Shown: one piece after another, positions 1-12,769 of the stretch
Numbering within the stretch: the first letter of the stretch is position 1
How the letters are laid out: every line of letters begins with the position of its first letter
Assembly: GCF_023856365.1 (NCBI RefSeq)
Contig: NC_064549.1
Location: 8,883,608 to 8,947,607, forward strand
Reading direction: 5' to 3'
DNA length: 64,000 bases
DNA from: Brienomyrus brachyistius
Lineage: Eukaryota; Chordata; Actinopteri; Osteoglossiformes; Mormyridae
Position numbers and translations under genes: made by a program
The notes under the pieces: generated by a model
Databases searched by the model: none
What the model saw: only the letters and a program-made list of their open reading frames with translations
What the model was told of the DNA's origin: nothing

Positions 1-1295
1 TCCAGTTTTATAAACCGTTTGTTCTAAAAAATAAAAGTATACACTGGCATCACTCTAGATCCAAGAATAAAGCATAATATACTGATTTTAAAAGCGTTCT
101 GCGCAACCAAAATTATTTGAATTTTTTTTCCGTTTATACTGGGAAAAATCTCCAACAAAGTGTGTGAAGTGTAACCTCCCAGGCCCAATTCCCCCCTCAA
201 CAAAGCCGAATCAGCTGAGAACGATGAATAGCTCAGCCGAAAGGTTATTTGTACCGTGCAAATTCTCCAGATTCCGAGCTTCGCGTTTTTCTTCGTGTCC
301 TTTCTGTTTCCAGAAATCTCTTATATTTTACCTAAATGTTTTGTACAAAAAAAAATCCTCATAAGATATTTTGTAAAATTCATTCTATATAATTTCAGTA
401 TTTATTTATTTATTCATTTGCTTGTTTTTGTACGTTTTGTATGTATGAGTGTCTTCCACAGATGGTAAGATTTCCTTCCCTATATTCAAAAGGTTTTGGT
501 AGTGTGATGTCTCAGCCCTGTGATAGATGGACAGCACATTCAGGTTGTGGCCTATGCATGGATGGATGGATGGAAATATTTTGCACACACATTTTAGTCA
601 GCCAGCCATAACACAATATATGAACCATTCTTGCCAAATGGTGACCCTGCAGCTCAGGTGGAAGCCTCAAACGCTTTGTCCCTATGGTGAGCAGGTAATC
701 CATGTCAGGGAAGACATGCTGAGCCACTTCAGCAAACTGTTTTAAAACTGAAAGGCTCTAGTGCTTGCCTGAATAACACTTCTTGTACTTTCACTGGTGT
801 GTTTCATTGATTGATAGATTCATCCAGCTGTTTCACATTAACATTAATGACACATACGTGATTATAGGAGACTGACCAATCAGCAGACAGCAAGAACTGA
901 GTGCTTAAGGGAAATCCAGGCCCTTTCAATTAAAATGGTAGTTGACAAATCCTGTCCTGGCCCAGAGTGTCCTGCCTGGCATGGATTATCTGGTCACCCC
1001 ACGCTAGATCCACTGAAGCAATATTTCTATGCCATCGCATGCAAAATCCGCTCTTTGTAAAACTATCAAATAGAGAAATAATTTGTTCATCACAAAAAAA
1101 GAGGAAAACAGATGCAAACACATTGTCTGCAAGACATAATCGCACTAAAACACAACTACAGTCAAAGTTTGCGTTTGCTTTTGGAAGTTAATGGGTAATC
1201 TTTTGTCAAATAAAAAGATAAAGATTGTTTCACAAATTTTGTGTATTGGCAGCACAGATATAAAGATTTGGCGCTTGGTGCCCTGTTTACGAGAA
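1..1295. other. Upstream flank of the complement gene
   Basis: I see no coding exon here. The stretch is AT-rich and holds short low-complexity segments, including a few GATGGATGG units near 559-575. The c2 promoter should lie at its right end, but I cannot point to a convincing TATA box or transcription start. Confidence 0.5.
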
Positions 1296-4200
1296 ATGAC
1301 CTTCAGAGTGAGCGCTGCGGGTCTGCTGTGTGCAGCCGCCCTGCTAATCCACAGCGGGGGCGAAAGTAAGCTTTTATAGATTTACTTTTTTAACAAAAAT
1401 TTATGTAGACCTTCAGTTTTAAATATGTTCTATCATGAATGCCGAATCAACTTTGCTTACACCTGTAATGAAATAATAATAATTTGTAGAGTTTTAATTT
1501 GTTTAAATTAACCTATAATAAGGCAAAAATATCGTAAGTTGAAAATGCATTTTAATATAATACACTTAACCTAACAAACATCACAGCCTAACCTACGTTA
1601 AACATGCTTAGAACACTTAGAACACACCTACAATTGGGCAAAATCATTAACACAAAGCCTATGTTATACTACAGTGTTGAATATCTCATGTATTTTATTA
1701 AATTATTTAGTGAAAGTAAAAACATTTACCTATCATAAAGTCAAAATATCCTAACACGGATCATCAAAACAGTCGAGAGTAAAATTTGTAGCAACTGTTA
1801 AATTTGAGATCCTTACTTTACTGGCACTGAATTCTTGCTGACCTTGTACTTTGACTTAGAATGCGAAAACTATCCAATTACCCCATGGGAATGTGAAATT
1901 TAAAGAAGTCTCGTACCCCTATGCAAGGTACATTACTCTAACCACTCTCTGCTCTTCAGCACAGGCACAAGAAGGTGAAGAATATGAATATTTTGATTAT
2001 GCGGAACAGTCAAAGAACTGTTCGGTGTCAGAGTCCATCACAGGAGGCTGGGTGTCCTACTCACTAGAGGGAGCCACAGGAAGTGTGCTGACCTACCACT
2101 GCAATGAGGGGTTCTATCCTTTCCCAGTGAGTGACAGAGAATGTGCTGAAGATGGGGAATGGTCCACCATGAGGTTAGCGAATGGGAGGGCGGTGTCCCA
2201 GGCATCATGTAAAGGTAAGGATTCCTGTGATGGGCTTCGACAGCAAAGCCTATCACAGACAGGTGGTGAAGTTTCTAATACTTCTTTTCAATTATAGCAG
2301 TGTTTCCCAATCCAGTCCTTGGGGACCCACAGACAGTACATGTTTTTGCTCCCTCCCAGCTCCCAGGAGCAAAAATGTGGACTGTCTGACAGGGAGCTTG
2401 GAGGAAGCAAAAACATGGACTGGCTGTGGGTCCCTGAGGACCGGATTGGGAAAGACTGAATTATATAGTTAAAATATTCTGGCTGTTACCATTTCCTATA
2501 TCTCTGTTTTGTTTTAACTATTCTAAGTCATATTTTGTAGATATTTTTTGGCTCTTACTGTGACCTTTTTACCTCAAAGGTACTAAGGTAATAAATATCT
2601 TGTCATGCACATATTGAGAGCTGTGCTTTCTTCATTATCAGAGGTTCAGTGTCCCGCTCAACTACAGTTGGATAATGGTCAGTTCTGGCCTCGGAAGGCG
2701 TGGTTTAGTCCAGGAGAGACGCAGGAGTTCTTGTGCAATAACGAGTACACTTTGTATGGGTCAGCTCTGAGAAACTGCACTGCCTTGGGGCAGTGGACCG
2801 GTATTCTTCCCATCTGTGATGATCAAAGTAAGAGAACTTCTCTACCATGTAACTCCTAACACATCTATGGCCGTAGCCCATATAAACCCGGCCCTAAAAA
2901 TACCACACGTCACTGCTGAGTGGATCTTCACACTTGAATTATCAGAATGCACTTGCATACTCACGTCCAAACCTCCGTCGTTCATCCAGTGGACGACTGC
3001 GCAAACCCAGGCACCCCCCCGGGAGCTCTTCGTTTTGGACACCGCTTCCGAGTTGGAGAGATAGTCCGGTACCGTTGTCAAGCGGGCCTGGACCTTTTGG
3101 GTTCAGATGAGCGGATCTGTCTGGACTCACTGGAGTGGAGTGGCTCAGAGACTCGCTGCATGGGTAAGGGGCACTGCTTTGTTTCACAAACACCTCTGTG
3201 TGAGCACAATATGCTCATGGTAAGCAGTAGGAATGCTGCGTAACAGCATGGTACATTTCAGAGTAAGTTAAAAGATCCTGTAGGCGTGCCTGTAAGGAAT
3301 ATAATGCAGAGCTTCTCTAATACAGTGGTCCTCAAACTTCTCAATCTTCTTGTCTGGAAACCCCTTAAAAACTGGTGGAGGGGGATCCCTGAGTATAAAA
3401 TTTGTCGGTGGATTGGGGGGTGGGTATTTTGTCAATGAAAAAAGATTAAAAGTTAATTCAAATAAACAAATATGTATCCTAATTCATAACACTTTACTCG
3501 AAGGGGCATAAATACTTAGTAGTAACTCAGTTACTACCAAAGTACAAATCATGAACAAACATAATAGCTACTTGAGCTAAAAGATTCATCATGATTCATT
3601 AATGGTGAACAAACATGACATCAGTATTTCTCTTGTGTTATTTATTACTCGTTCCTTAGTACCGTCAGTAGTTCAAGGTTTACAGAATTAACATGGTATT
3701 AAATATAGTTACTACTTGGGATAAATGATGTCACAATTCATTAATGATAAGCAAACATTAAGACAGTATGTGACTGAGATTTAGTTTGTGGTTAATACAT
3801 AAATAATAGCATAATACTACATTATTTGTGGCCCCTTAAGTAAAGTGTTATCTACAAATTTGTATCCATTTTAGAGTAATTAAATGCCGATGGAAAATAG
3901 TGTTTTGTTTTCTGAAGGATATTCCTGTACTGAGGATGAAAAAAGCAAAAAAAGTTAATGTAAAAATCATTGTTTCTCCCTTGTACCTGCCCTGCCAGCT
4001 CCATTTGCCTTCGATTCCCCGGAATCAGTGGCCCAAGCAATGTCCGGCTCCTTCTCTGGCATCGTGACGGATTCCCCCAAGGTCAAAAAGACAGGTAATG
4101 CCTGCAAGTACAGTCGCACGCATATGTGGCATACAGTAAATACACCAGAACACGCATCAGCTTGTACGCTCTAGTTGCGAACGTACGCCAACTATGTCAT

Positions 4201-7200
4201 GCATTCTCATAATAACAAAATGGCTTTGTGTGTGTGTGTGTGTGTGTGTGCGCGCGCCTGTGTGCCCCCTGGAATGGACAGTCTCTTATAGCAGAACTAT
4301 CCGGGTGGCCGAGGACAGCCTAAACATTTACATCTTGCTTGACACCTCTGGCAGCATCACCAAAGAAACCTTTGAGCATGCCAGGAAAGCTGCCATCAGA
4401 CTTATACAAAAGGTAGGTGGGTGAACTGCAGGGTAGCAATTCAAAGCCAGTATATTCTTAACATTTGCCAACCTGCAATACAATTGATGCAATTGTATCT
4501 TTTCTTGGTCAGCGTCCACTTTATTTTTACTGCCTGAAATATATTTGGAAAATTCACTGGTTATGTTTTGGTTCGTTTTTCCTGTTAAAGTTACACAGGT
4601 GGTTGATTGTGTATTTATCTTGCAGCTTGACAGCTACGAGATTGAAATGAGGTTTCATGTCGTGTCATTTGCCAGTGAAGCCAAAGACATAATATCCATA
4701 ACTATCCCTTATGCAATCTCCGCGGATCAAGTTGTGAGACGCCTAAATGAATTTGACCATAAAGGTATATTGGCGGCATAGGTTGGTCAATCGCTTTCAG
4801 TTAAGAGGCATAGATTCTCTGTCGTTCTTAAATTTATAATGTTGCTTCTTTATCTTAACCTAAAAAGAGAGACCTGTCGCTTTCAGCTCATGGGAAAAAG
4901 ACGGGCACCAATCTTTATGCTGCCCTGTACAACGTCTACGAGAAAATGACCATTCTCAAGAACAACAGACCGAAATTCAACGAGACTCAGAACGTCATCC
5001 TAATCATAACAGATGGTAAACATGAGTCAGCCGCAATATAGGATTTGAGAATCTGACCATATTTGTTCTGGATAAACCTTGATGACATTAGTCTGAAGTT
5101 ATAAAAGTTATTAAAGAGCTGCACGGACTCTGAGGGCAGACCAAAGTCCAGCCTCTGTCGCTTCTATCCTCACCAACTTTCTTCTTTTTCCCTTCTGTAG
5201 GTCTCATCAACACAGGCAAGAGCCCAGAAGAGGTCCTTCAAAAGATTCGAATATTGCTGGGCGTCAATAAGAACAGCATGGATCATTCGGCCGAGAACTT
5301 CCTTGGTCAGTAACAACAGAGTTCAATAGCAGAGGCTGAACAGATTGATCATTTATTGCAGCTCAGCCTCTCTGCACTTTTTGGACACATCGATTCATAA
5401 TGTTACACATGGGCCTAGATTGTCTTACGCGGTTAAGATATCTTTACCTCCACTCACATTTCACAGACATCTATGTGTTTGGAGTGGGGAGCAAAGTCAA
5501 CAAAAAGCAACTAAATAAAATTGCATCCAAGAAGAGTAATGAGAAGCATCTGTTCTTTCTGAATGACAGTAAAGACTTGGAGAAGGCATTCGACAGCATG
5601 ATTAGTGAGTTTCCCTCCTTGTCTAAGTCATAAAATAAACATTTTATGTTGATTGGAAAGTGTAACCATGATGATGCATGAATGTCTTAGAATGAACCAT
5701 CATACTGATAACAAAGGAAAAAAATGCTTTTTACATGCTTGTTTAATTGGTAATTGGCACAAATTGTATAGTTTAGTAATGCTTAATTCATGCATCACAT
5801 CATTCTTAGTTAACACAAGCGGTATCATGATTTTTTGTTGCTCACCATCATCAGTTAAGAAAAGTTCATTCACAGTTACATTAATTGATAAGCCACCAAA
5901 ATTAGCTGGATTTCCTTAACCGATGACCCAGTGAATCACGTAAAACCCCAGTGACTTCACCGTTAGTTCATGGTAACAGGAATTTATGATATATCTTGTA
6001 TTAATAAATGTGTTAAATTATCATTGGTTAAGCATTACTTAACGATATCATGTGTTCCCTTGTACAGTCTGACCATCTAATTAGTTTATTCAGACCCTGA
6101 ATGTGTGTCTCCCCTCGAACAGGTGATTCTGGGGCGACCATGTGTGGTGTGGCACACGAGAGCACATCAAAGAAAGAGGATTACACAAGGCCCTGGCATG
6201 TGAATATAATGGTAAATGGGCGTGTAGAAATTGCATATCTGCATTCATGGAGCGACTAAATAAAAAGAATGTGAACAGCTCTTTAATATAATTAATATAA
6301 TTAATGCAATATATTATATCCAGCGGGGAGCTGGGAGGGAGTAGAAATGTGGGCTGTCTGTGGGACCCCAAGGACCAGGTTGGGAAACGCTGGGTTAGAA
6401 GATGGAAGGATGGATTATTCTATCATGTACATCTCCAGACTGGGGGGCGGGGGTGTTAAAATCCTGTTCTTTCTCACAGTCCAGATAGGGGAATTGGTGT
6501 CTCTAAATTATCCATCCTGAATGCACCCTGCAATGGGCCAGTATCCTGTCCAAATGTGTTCCCTTGTCTTGTGCTACACTTCCCTTGCCCCCCCCCAAGC
6601 ATTTCTTTGATTGACAGTGGATGGATGGATATATTGCATACATATGTCAATATTAACCTGTCATAGTTGGTTTTCCAGTCCAGGGTCAAGGTGAAATATA
6701 TGAATATGTTTCATATAGTAAATGTTACATTTATTTCTGTATCTTCCTACTTAGACTAAGGAGAAGGCGGATAACTGCAAGGGCTCTATACTGACTGAGA
6801 ACTGGATCCTGACTGCAGCTCACTGCTTTACTCAAAAGCACGTGGACCACCCAGAAAGCGTGGATGTCGAACACGGTCTGAGCACCAAACACTCAAACCC
6901 CTCGTAGCCCCATGTGACTTACGAATGGTTATGCAGGGCGTAGCCAAATATTGTACAAACACATGCATTACTCAGTAGCACTGCAGGAAAGACGTTTTTA
7001 ATGAAGTCCCACAACATTATTCCACATATCCTTAAAACCATCACATTCAGGTGTAAAAGGCAGTCCAAATAAAGTTTTGCATAATGCAACGAGGCGGTGT
7101 TGAATATAATTCAATGAATAAATAATTATAATATTATTAAGTGTAAAAGTAAAACATGTTTATCTAAAATGTTAGAGAAGCCCTGCACTTTGAATTTACT

Positions 7201-10200
7201 ATAATGAATTTTAATTATCTTTTAAACTGTAAGGAGCAATTGTTGTAGAACACAGAAACATTAATTCCTATGTATCAAGTGAAGAGGGATTATTTGTAAA
7301 TGCTGTGAAACTGGCCACTTTGTTAGGTTTGCTAACCTGTTAAATGCAAACATCCTGCACCTCCAGACAGCGAATGGTGTGGCTGCAGCTTCATATATGC
7401 AGCATGCAGAGTCAAGTGTTTCAGTCATTGTTCAGCCTGGCATTTAAATTGGCTAAAACATGCGATCTGAACTATTTTAAACATGGTTTGATTGTCGATG
7501 GCTGTTCTAGTATCTCTAAAACATCCTCTTGGGATTTTCACATACGACCGTGTCTGGAGTTCAGAGAATGTGAACAGTAACACATCACTTGGTGGGACAT
7601 GAATAATGTAGCAGTACACACTTACTTAATGCATTAATTAACCAGTAACTGTTTGTTCTGCAAACAGTTCTGCTCCCGTGTTCATTCATCATTGATCACT
7701 CATGACAGTTCATGTATTTCATGGGAAAACCTTTATTAGTTCATGATTTGTTCTTGAGTAATAAATCAGTTAATTAAATATTGCCCCCTCAAGTGGCCTC
7801 ACCATTATTAACTAATTACTTAACTGTTAACTAATACAATGTCTGAATGGAATAGATTAACTGTCATGACTAATTAATAATGAACAAGCATAGGATCAGT
7901 ACATAACACTTAGTTACTTGTTAAGTAAGCATGTATAGTAGGGTTAGGGTTAGCTAACTGAGGCTAGGGTTAGGGCTCGAAAAAGTATCCAGAGATAAAC
8001 ATGTGTTTTTATGACAGTTCTACTGCCCTGTAGGGTAGTTAACCACAGTTTAGGATGCTTTAATAGCATATTCCCTACTTTCCAACAGCCTATTGATTCA
8101 CCCTAAAGCCCCAAATTAGGGTTAGGATTAGCAATTACAGTACTACTACGTTATTCATGTCCCCTCAAGTAAAGTGTGACCTCATGCAGTCCTACCTGCT
8201 CAATCACATGAGAGAGGTCAGATGCGAATGGACAGACTTGTTAACGGGAAATTCATTATTATTATTATTTGCTCTATCCTTTTATATTATTTTTATTTTG
8301 TATTCCTACTTGTATTTTTTATATTCTTTACTCTTTTAAACTCTCTCTTGCTGGCTGTCTGGAGCTGCGTTAACACGCAAATTTCCCCACTGTGGGATCA
8401 ATAAAGTCCTATCTTATCTTATCTTATCTTATCTGACCTTATCTTATCTTATCTTATCTTATCTTAAAGGCACGAGCACAAAACTAACAGTTCATCAGTT
8501 TTTAACAACTAATAACAAGTCATCTGTTCTTGAACTGGTTCAGGAGAAAAAGTGGCCACTAAGTAAATATTTGAAACCATAATGCATTTTTGGCATTGAT
8601 ACCTAGTCGTGTAAAACCTGAATGTAATGCAAATTTCTGCGTGATATCTTTCAGGGAATGGAACGACGAAAGCAGCATCTGTGATTCTCCACCAGCAATA
8701 CAATGTGCGTGGCCTCAGGCACAAGGGCGTGAAAGAGTTTTATGACTATGACATCGCACTTGTTAAGGTGGCTCAGCGTATTAAGCTCTCTGAAAAAGCA
8801 AGGTGAGTTAACCTCTGTCTCTGTGACGTGTGCCACCTCTGAAGCAGAGGGTTTTGCTCTGAAGAGTGTCTGTGTTTTTCTGGAACCTGCAGGATGGTAA
8901 TGACGTCACGTCCGTGACTGATGCTAAATGATGCTCATGGTGGTGCAGTGTATACTGGACGTGCAGTTTGCCACAGCTTTTGACAGCTGCATACTGTGTC
9001 GTCTTACAGGCCTATCTGTCTTCCCTGTACGAAGCCATCAAGCCGTGCGTTAAAAATGAGTCCCAATGTTACATGTGAAGAGCATGGTAAGGAACTGGAC
9101 ATTATGAAAAGTATATCTTTCACAATATCTGCAACTGACATTAAGAAACAGACACTATCAAGCGTTACTTCAATTCAATTCAATTGAACATTATATTGTC
9201 AACACAACATTACATTGTCTCAAAGCACTTTACATTGTTCCTGCGTAAGGCCCCCCCAGTGAACAAAACCAGAGGTAACAGTGGCAAGGAAAAACTTGGG
9301 AGGAAGCCAACTCGAGCCCATCCTCCAGGGGGCGGCAGAGGAAGTCAAATGAACAAAATGTCTAATATGTATTATATGGCCATTAGAAAATATGTTTTAG
9401 TAGTCAGTGCTGGTCGACCCTTAGAGGCCCTGTGAAATTTAAAGAATTTAGTAAATACTAGCTAAACTAGAGGGTGATACAGTTGCTGGCTAGTGTCCCT
9501 CTAAAGATGGGGGTGTGAATCCTACCTGTGTGGAGTTTGCATATGTAGTCAGGCTCCTTAATGTGAATATATTGTCCATAGCATATGTGTGTACTTGCCC
9601 AGCGATGGGCTGGAATCCCATCCAGGTTGTACTCCAGCCTTATTTGTTTTTCCACGCTAACGTGAATATCCAGCTTCGCCAAACTGCGAACGACATAGCG
9701 GAACGATTCAAATGCCCAAAAGACATAAACAAACTTGTTTTGCTGTGATAGTTGGTGCTCAGAAAAATCAAGCCTCCTGGGGACGTATATACACTACGAT
9801 GATGGTTTTCAACAGGGCTGTTCAAATCACGACCCTCAAGGTCCGAGCCGTGCTGATTTTCCAGCCATCCTTTACCAGTGAACCAGGTGTGAAGCCTCTG
9901 GCCAATCAGAATCAGTCATTATTAAACTAGCTACCCGGGAGAACTGAAAACAAGGCCGGGATTTGGAATCGAGGTCCACATCTGAAGAGCCCTGGTTTAC
10001 AGAGAATAGCGTGATAAAAAAAAGTCAGGGGGAATTCTACGTCTGAAAAAGCCGTGTGAGTTATAGCGGTCAAAGGCGAATTCACAGACTAATTAAAGCT
10101 AAAATCCAGAAGCACAAAGCTCAGTTCAGCAGCGAGGAGCAGAAACGTATCTCAGAATCCACAAATTATCTACCACTGAAGAGCTTCTGTAGTCCAGCTA

Positions 10201-12191
10201 GGAGTATAAGGTGTCCATTGAGTGCATATCTGTTCATGTTAAGGATTTGATTGTATTATCATTATGTCTAGAATTTTACATTGCGAGATAAAATGCTATC
10301 ATAGTTTCATCGATTTCCTGTTACAAGGATACAATGTTGCCTGAATAATTATTTGTTCTGGTTGTTGTTCTTTGTTCATTCTTGTTGTGCTTGCAGAAAA
10401 AGCCCTGCTCACTCTGGAAGAGATACCAGCCTTCTTTCTGACCAGGAAAATTCAACGCAAACAGGCGATCATCCACTTTGGGAGCCAGGTGAGGGTCCAG
10501 ACATGTTTTAACCCCCCCCCTGTCTTTTGGGTCTGTTACGTCAAATGGTGCACAATATAATGTGTGGTAGCCTCAATGGAACCTGCCACAGATAACAAAC
10601 AAAAAAGGCGGCAGTGTCAGCCAATGGGATCCCTGAATGCTGTAGCTTGTCTTTCATTGCCAGAGGCCGGACTGCATAAAGCACGCAGCTGTCACCTTTT
10701 CACCAAACAACACAGCATCCTTGGAAGACATTGTGACAGACAGGTTCCTATGTACTGGTGGCTCAAAGCAATACGAGGACAGCATCACCTGCAAAGGTAA
10801 CTGATAAAGGATGTTCACCAGCAGCTTTATCATGCTGCATTGTTTTATTAAAGTCAAACAATGAAACACTAAAACAATGGTTTAATGTAAAACAATGGTT
10901 ATTATGTAAGGGGGTGCTGTACTACCTACAAAAGGAAATACAGCTCTGGAAAAAACCGAGAGACCACAGCAACATTTTCCGTTTCACTTATTTCTCTATT
11001 TATGGGTGTGTCTGTGAATAATATTTCATATTTTTTGCTTCTCCGTTTCTCATTAATGAAGGGCTTCTTCCTTGCTTTATGGGACTTTAGTCCTGCTTCT
11101 AGCAGCCTGATACAAACTGTCCTATCAGTGCACGTCACACCTGCACTTAACGTTTCCCATTCCTTTTGTGAGTCACTTGATGTCATCCCCCGATTTATGA
11201 GTAACGGTCATCTCTGGCATTAGGAAGTCACTTCTGCCCTCTACCTGGCTGGTTCCTGGTCGTTCCCAGTGTCTCCTGCTTCACCTTATTCTTGTGCACT
11301 GCTGTCTTAGAAATTTTGAAACTGGAAGCATCTTACTGCTCAGTGTAGCCTTCAGCCAGCAAAACCAAAATTAAACTAGGATTTAAAAATGCAGACTTGT
11401 TTAAAAATATAGAGTGGTCTCTTAATTGTTTCTAGAGCTGTATATAAATATGCATTATATGGGCATTAGAAAATGTATTTATATTTATATTATATATATA
11501 GAAAATATACAGTGCTTGTTGAAGCCCATGTAGACCCCTGTGTAAGATTCATGGCTGGAGGGGTGGGTTAATGTAGGGATATTTGTTGTTGGGATTTCAT
11601 TTGGAAAAGTGACATTACACCGGCAGTTTGCTAAGCTGTCATTAGGGTCCCCTCAGAGGATGGCTGTCTATGTCTATGTTAGCAGTACAGTTAATAATGA
11701 TCATTATGCGATACTAATGTTTGGTTTTTTAAAGGAGATTCAGGTGGATCTCTATTCCTTCGCAAGAGGCAACGTTATTTTCAAGTGAGGCATTTTCGTT
11801 GCATTAAGAGGCGTTGTGAATCACTCAATATAAGCATTTCAGTGCTCTTTACTTAAATTAGATTGCTGAAATGTCAATAATAATAATAATAATAAACCAA
11901 TGCTTAAAAGAATCACATGTATGAAAATTATGCTTCGACATAAAACTATGATGTTTATCGAAATGCCATTCAATACTCCAACAGCAATGCGCATGTTTTC
12001 ATCAGAATGTTTTTCTTTGGACCCTGCAGGTGGCAGTGGTGAGCTGGGGTACAAAGAACATATGCAAGGGAGATCGGGGCAGCAGCCCACCTGACGACGC
12101 CCGTGACTTCCACATCAATGTTTTCTCAGTGATACCTTGGCTGCAAGAACATCTTGGCCAGGAGCTTGAATTTCTGCCAACAAGGAAATGA
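1296..12191 (+). CDS. c2: Complement C2 / factor B family serine protease (complete, 18 exons)
   Basis: Secreted zymogen that supplies the catalytic subunit of C3/C5 convertases. Exons: 1296-1365, 1960-2214, 2642-2827, 2990-3163, 3999-4094, 4282-4412, 4626-4764, 4887-5015, 5201-5305, 5467-5604, 6123-6211, 6755-6875, 8655-8802, 9010-9086, 10397-10488, 10664-10796, 11735-11784, 12030-12191. All are GT-AG, phases agree throughout, and the sum is 2295 nt (764 aa). Order: signal peptide (about 1-21), three CCP modules (exons 2-4), linker, vWA domain with MIDAS DTSGS at D281, then a trypsin-like domain with H527 (TAAHC), D577 (YDYDIAL) and S697 (GDSGG), so the triad is complete. The probable activation site is R265-T266 at the start of exon 6. 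C2 rather than factor B is favoured by the third CCP, by ARPICLPCT, by CKG before the active serine and by an EFLP ending; the FYDYD and GDSGG segments are more factor-B-like. Teleost Bf/C2 names are unsettled, so C2 versus B is about 70:30. Confidence 0.93.
2298..2458. repeat. Palindromic MITE, family A (c2 intron 2)
   Basis: The left end reads CAGTGTTTCCCAATCC and the right end carries its inverse (GGATTGGGAAAGACTG). Inside, GTCCTTGGGGACC mirrors GGTCCCTGAGGACC, and a CTCCCAGCTCCC / GGGAGCTTGGAGG pair lies further in. Other copies are at 6319, 16893, 27427, 52487 and 55921. No protein is encoded, so this is a non-autonomous DNA element. Confidence 0.8.
3486..3851. repeat. MITE, family B (c2 intron 4)
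   Basis: The left end ATAACACTTTACTCGAAGGGG and the right end CCCCTTAAGTAAAGTGTTAT are inverted copies. The interior is AT-rich and full of TTAGTA/TAACTCAGTTACTA motifs. Related copies lie at 20806-21139 and, shortened, at about 20178-20382 and 7600-8182. Confidence 0.75.
4230..4256 (+). repeat. (GT)n/(GC)n microsatellite
   Basis: About 11 GT units followed by GC units, ending only about 25 bp upstream of the acceptor of c2 exon 6. Confidence 0.9.
6319..6392. repeat. MITE family A, right half only
   Basis: It holds the GGGAGCTGGGAGGGAG arm and the terminal GGTTGGGAAACGCTGG but lacks the left terminus. It lies in the c2 intron between the exons ending at 6211 and starting at 6755. Confidence 0.7.
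7600..8182. repeat. Degenerate family B MITE material
   Basis: Contains TTAATGCATTAATTAACCAGTAACTG and CCCCTCAAGT motifs twice (about 7783 and 8160), as in family B elements at 3486 and 20178. It looks like a nested or duplicated insertion in the 1.8-kb c2 intron before exon 13. Exact borders are uncertain. Confidence 0.5.
8345..8466 (+). repeat. SINE/LINE 3' tail with (TTATC)n
   Basis: The stretch AAATTTCCCCACTGTGGGATCAATAAAG is followed by about ten TTATC pentamers. This is the typical end of a fish retroposon with a pentameric tail. The related module in reverse orientation lies at 12409. Confidence 0.75.
9166..9372 (+). repeat. CAATTCAATT-type interspersed repeat
   Basis: Starts with repeated TTCAA units, then CAAAGCACTTTACA and GGCAAGGAAAAACTTGGGAGG, followed by CCCATCCTCC. 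These landmarks belong to a retroposon common in fish introns. It lies in the c2 intron after exon 14. Confidence 0.7.
9813..9995. repeat. Palindromic MITE-like element
   Basis: The termini AGGGCTGTTCAAATC and the inverted TCTGAAGAGCCCT bracket an AT-containing core with CCAATCAGAATCAG. No coding capacity. Confidence 0.55.
10939..11442. mobile_element. Non-autonomous DNA transposon with TACAGCTCTGG ends
   Basis: The left end TACAGCTCTGGAAAAAACC with GAGAGACCAC is mirrored by GTGGTCTCTTAATTG and CTAGAGCTGTA at the right. The element is about 504 bp with no transposase ORF. It sits in the c2 intron between the exons ending at 10796 and starting at 11735. Confidence 0.75.
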
Positions 12192-12294
12192 AGGAAAACA
12201 CAAGAAAAAATTCTACATGAGGATCATTTTTTTTTTTACTCAAATATGCATAATTCTACATGTGATTTTGCTCTGTTTATGATTTCTATCTTTA

Positions 12295-12300
12295 AATAAA
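12295..12300 (+). terminator. c2 polyadenylation signal
   Basis: AATAAA, 104 bp after the c2 stop codon, with A/T-rich sequence after it. Confidence 0.75.
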
Positions 12301-12408
12301 TATAACTTAATAACGATATCACGTGATGCATTTTGGCAAGCTCGTACAATATAGCAGAAAGGGGAAACCATCAGTATTTATTCATTAGTGCATGCATAAC
12401 AGAATAAT

Positions 12409-12658
12409 GATACTTTATTGATCCTCTGTGGGGAAATTACCTTTCCACCTATCCCATCTTACTCCCCATGAGACACATATACAAGTGACGGCAAGCTTGG
12501 GGAGGTCACAGCACAGGGTCAGCTAGTGTTCGGCACCCATGAAATAATTGGGGGTTAAGGGCCTCGTTCAGAGGCCTAGTGGTATCATCAGATTACAGAC
12601 CACGGGATTCAACCCAACAACCTTCTGATCACAGCACTCAACCCACATAGCCCCCCCT
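12409..12658 (-). repeat. Retroposon fragment (reverse orientation)
   Basis: Begins ACTTTATTGATCCTCTGTGGGG, the reverse complement of the tail module at 8345. It continues with GGGGTTAAGGGCCTCG and AACCTTCTGATCACAGC, as expected of a fish SINE/LINE 3' region. Confidence 0.65.
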
Positions 12659-12769
12659 AAGCAATGTATCTGTATCTGCTTTTACAGTAATAAGCAAGTC
12701 TTAGAACCGCCCCCCCCTCCAATATTACGTTATAATATATATAATGGGGGGGGGGGCGAAACTGGGGTC

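Noticed and set aside
4282..4306. Alternative acceptor at 4301/4302 for c2 exon 6
   Set aside because: It would put the vWA segment out of frame with exon 5; the acceptor ending at 4281 keeps the phase.
7938..7976. TTAGGG-like units (GGGTTAGGGTTAG)
   Set aside because: Only two or three imperfect units on each side of a spacer; too short for an interstitial telomere block and located inside degenerate MITE sequence.
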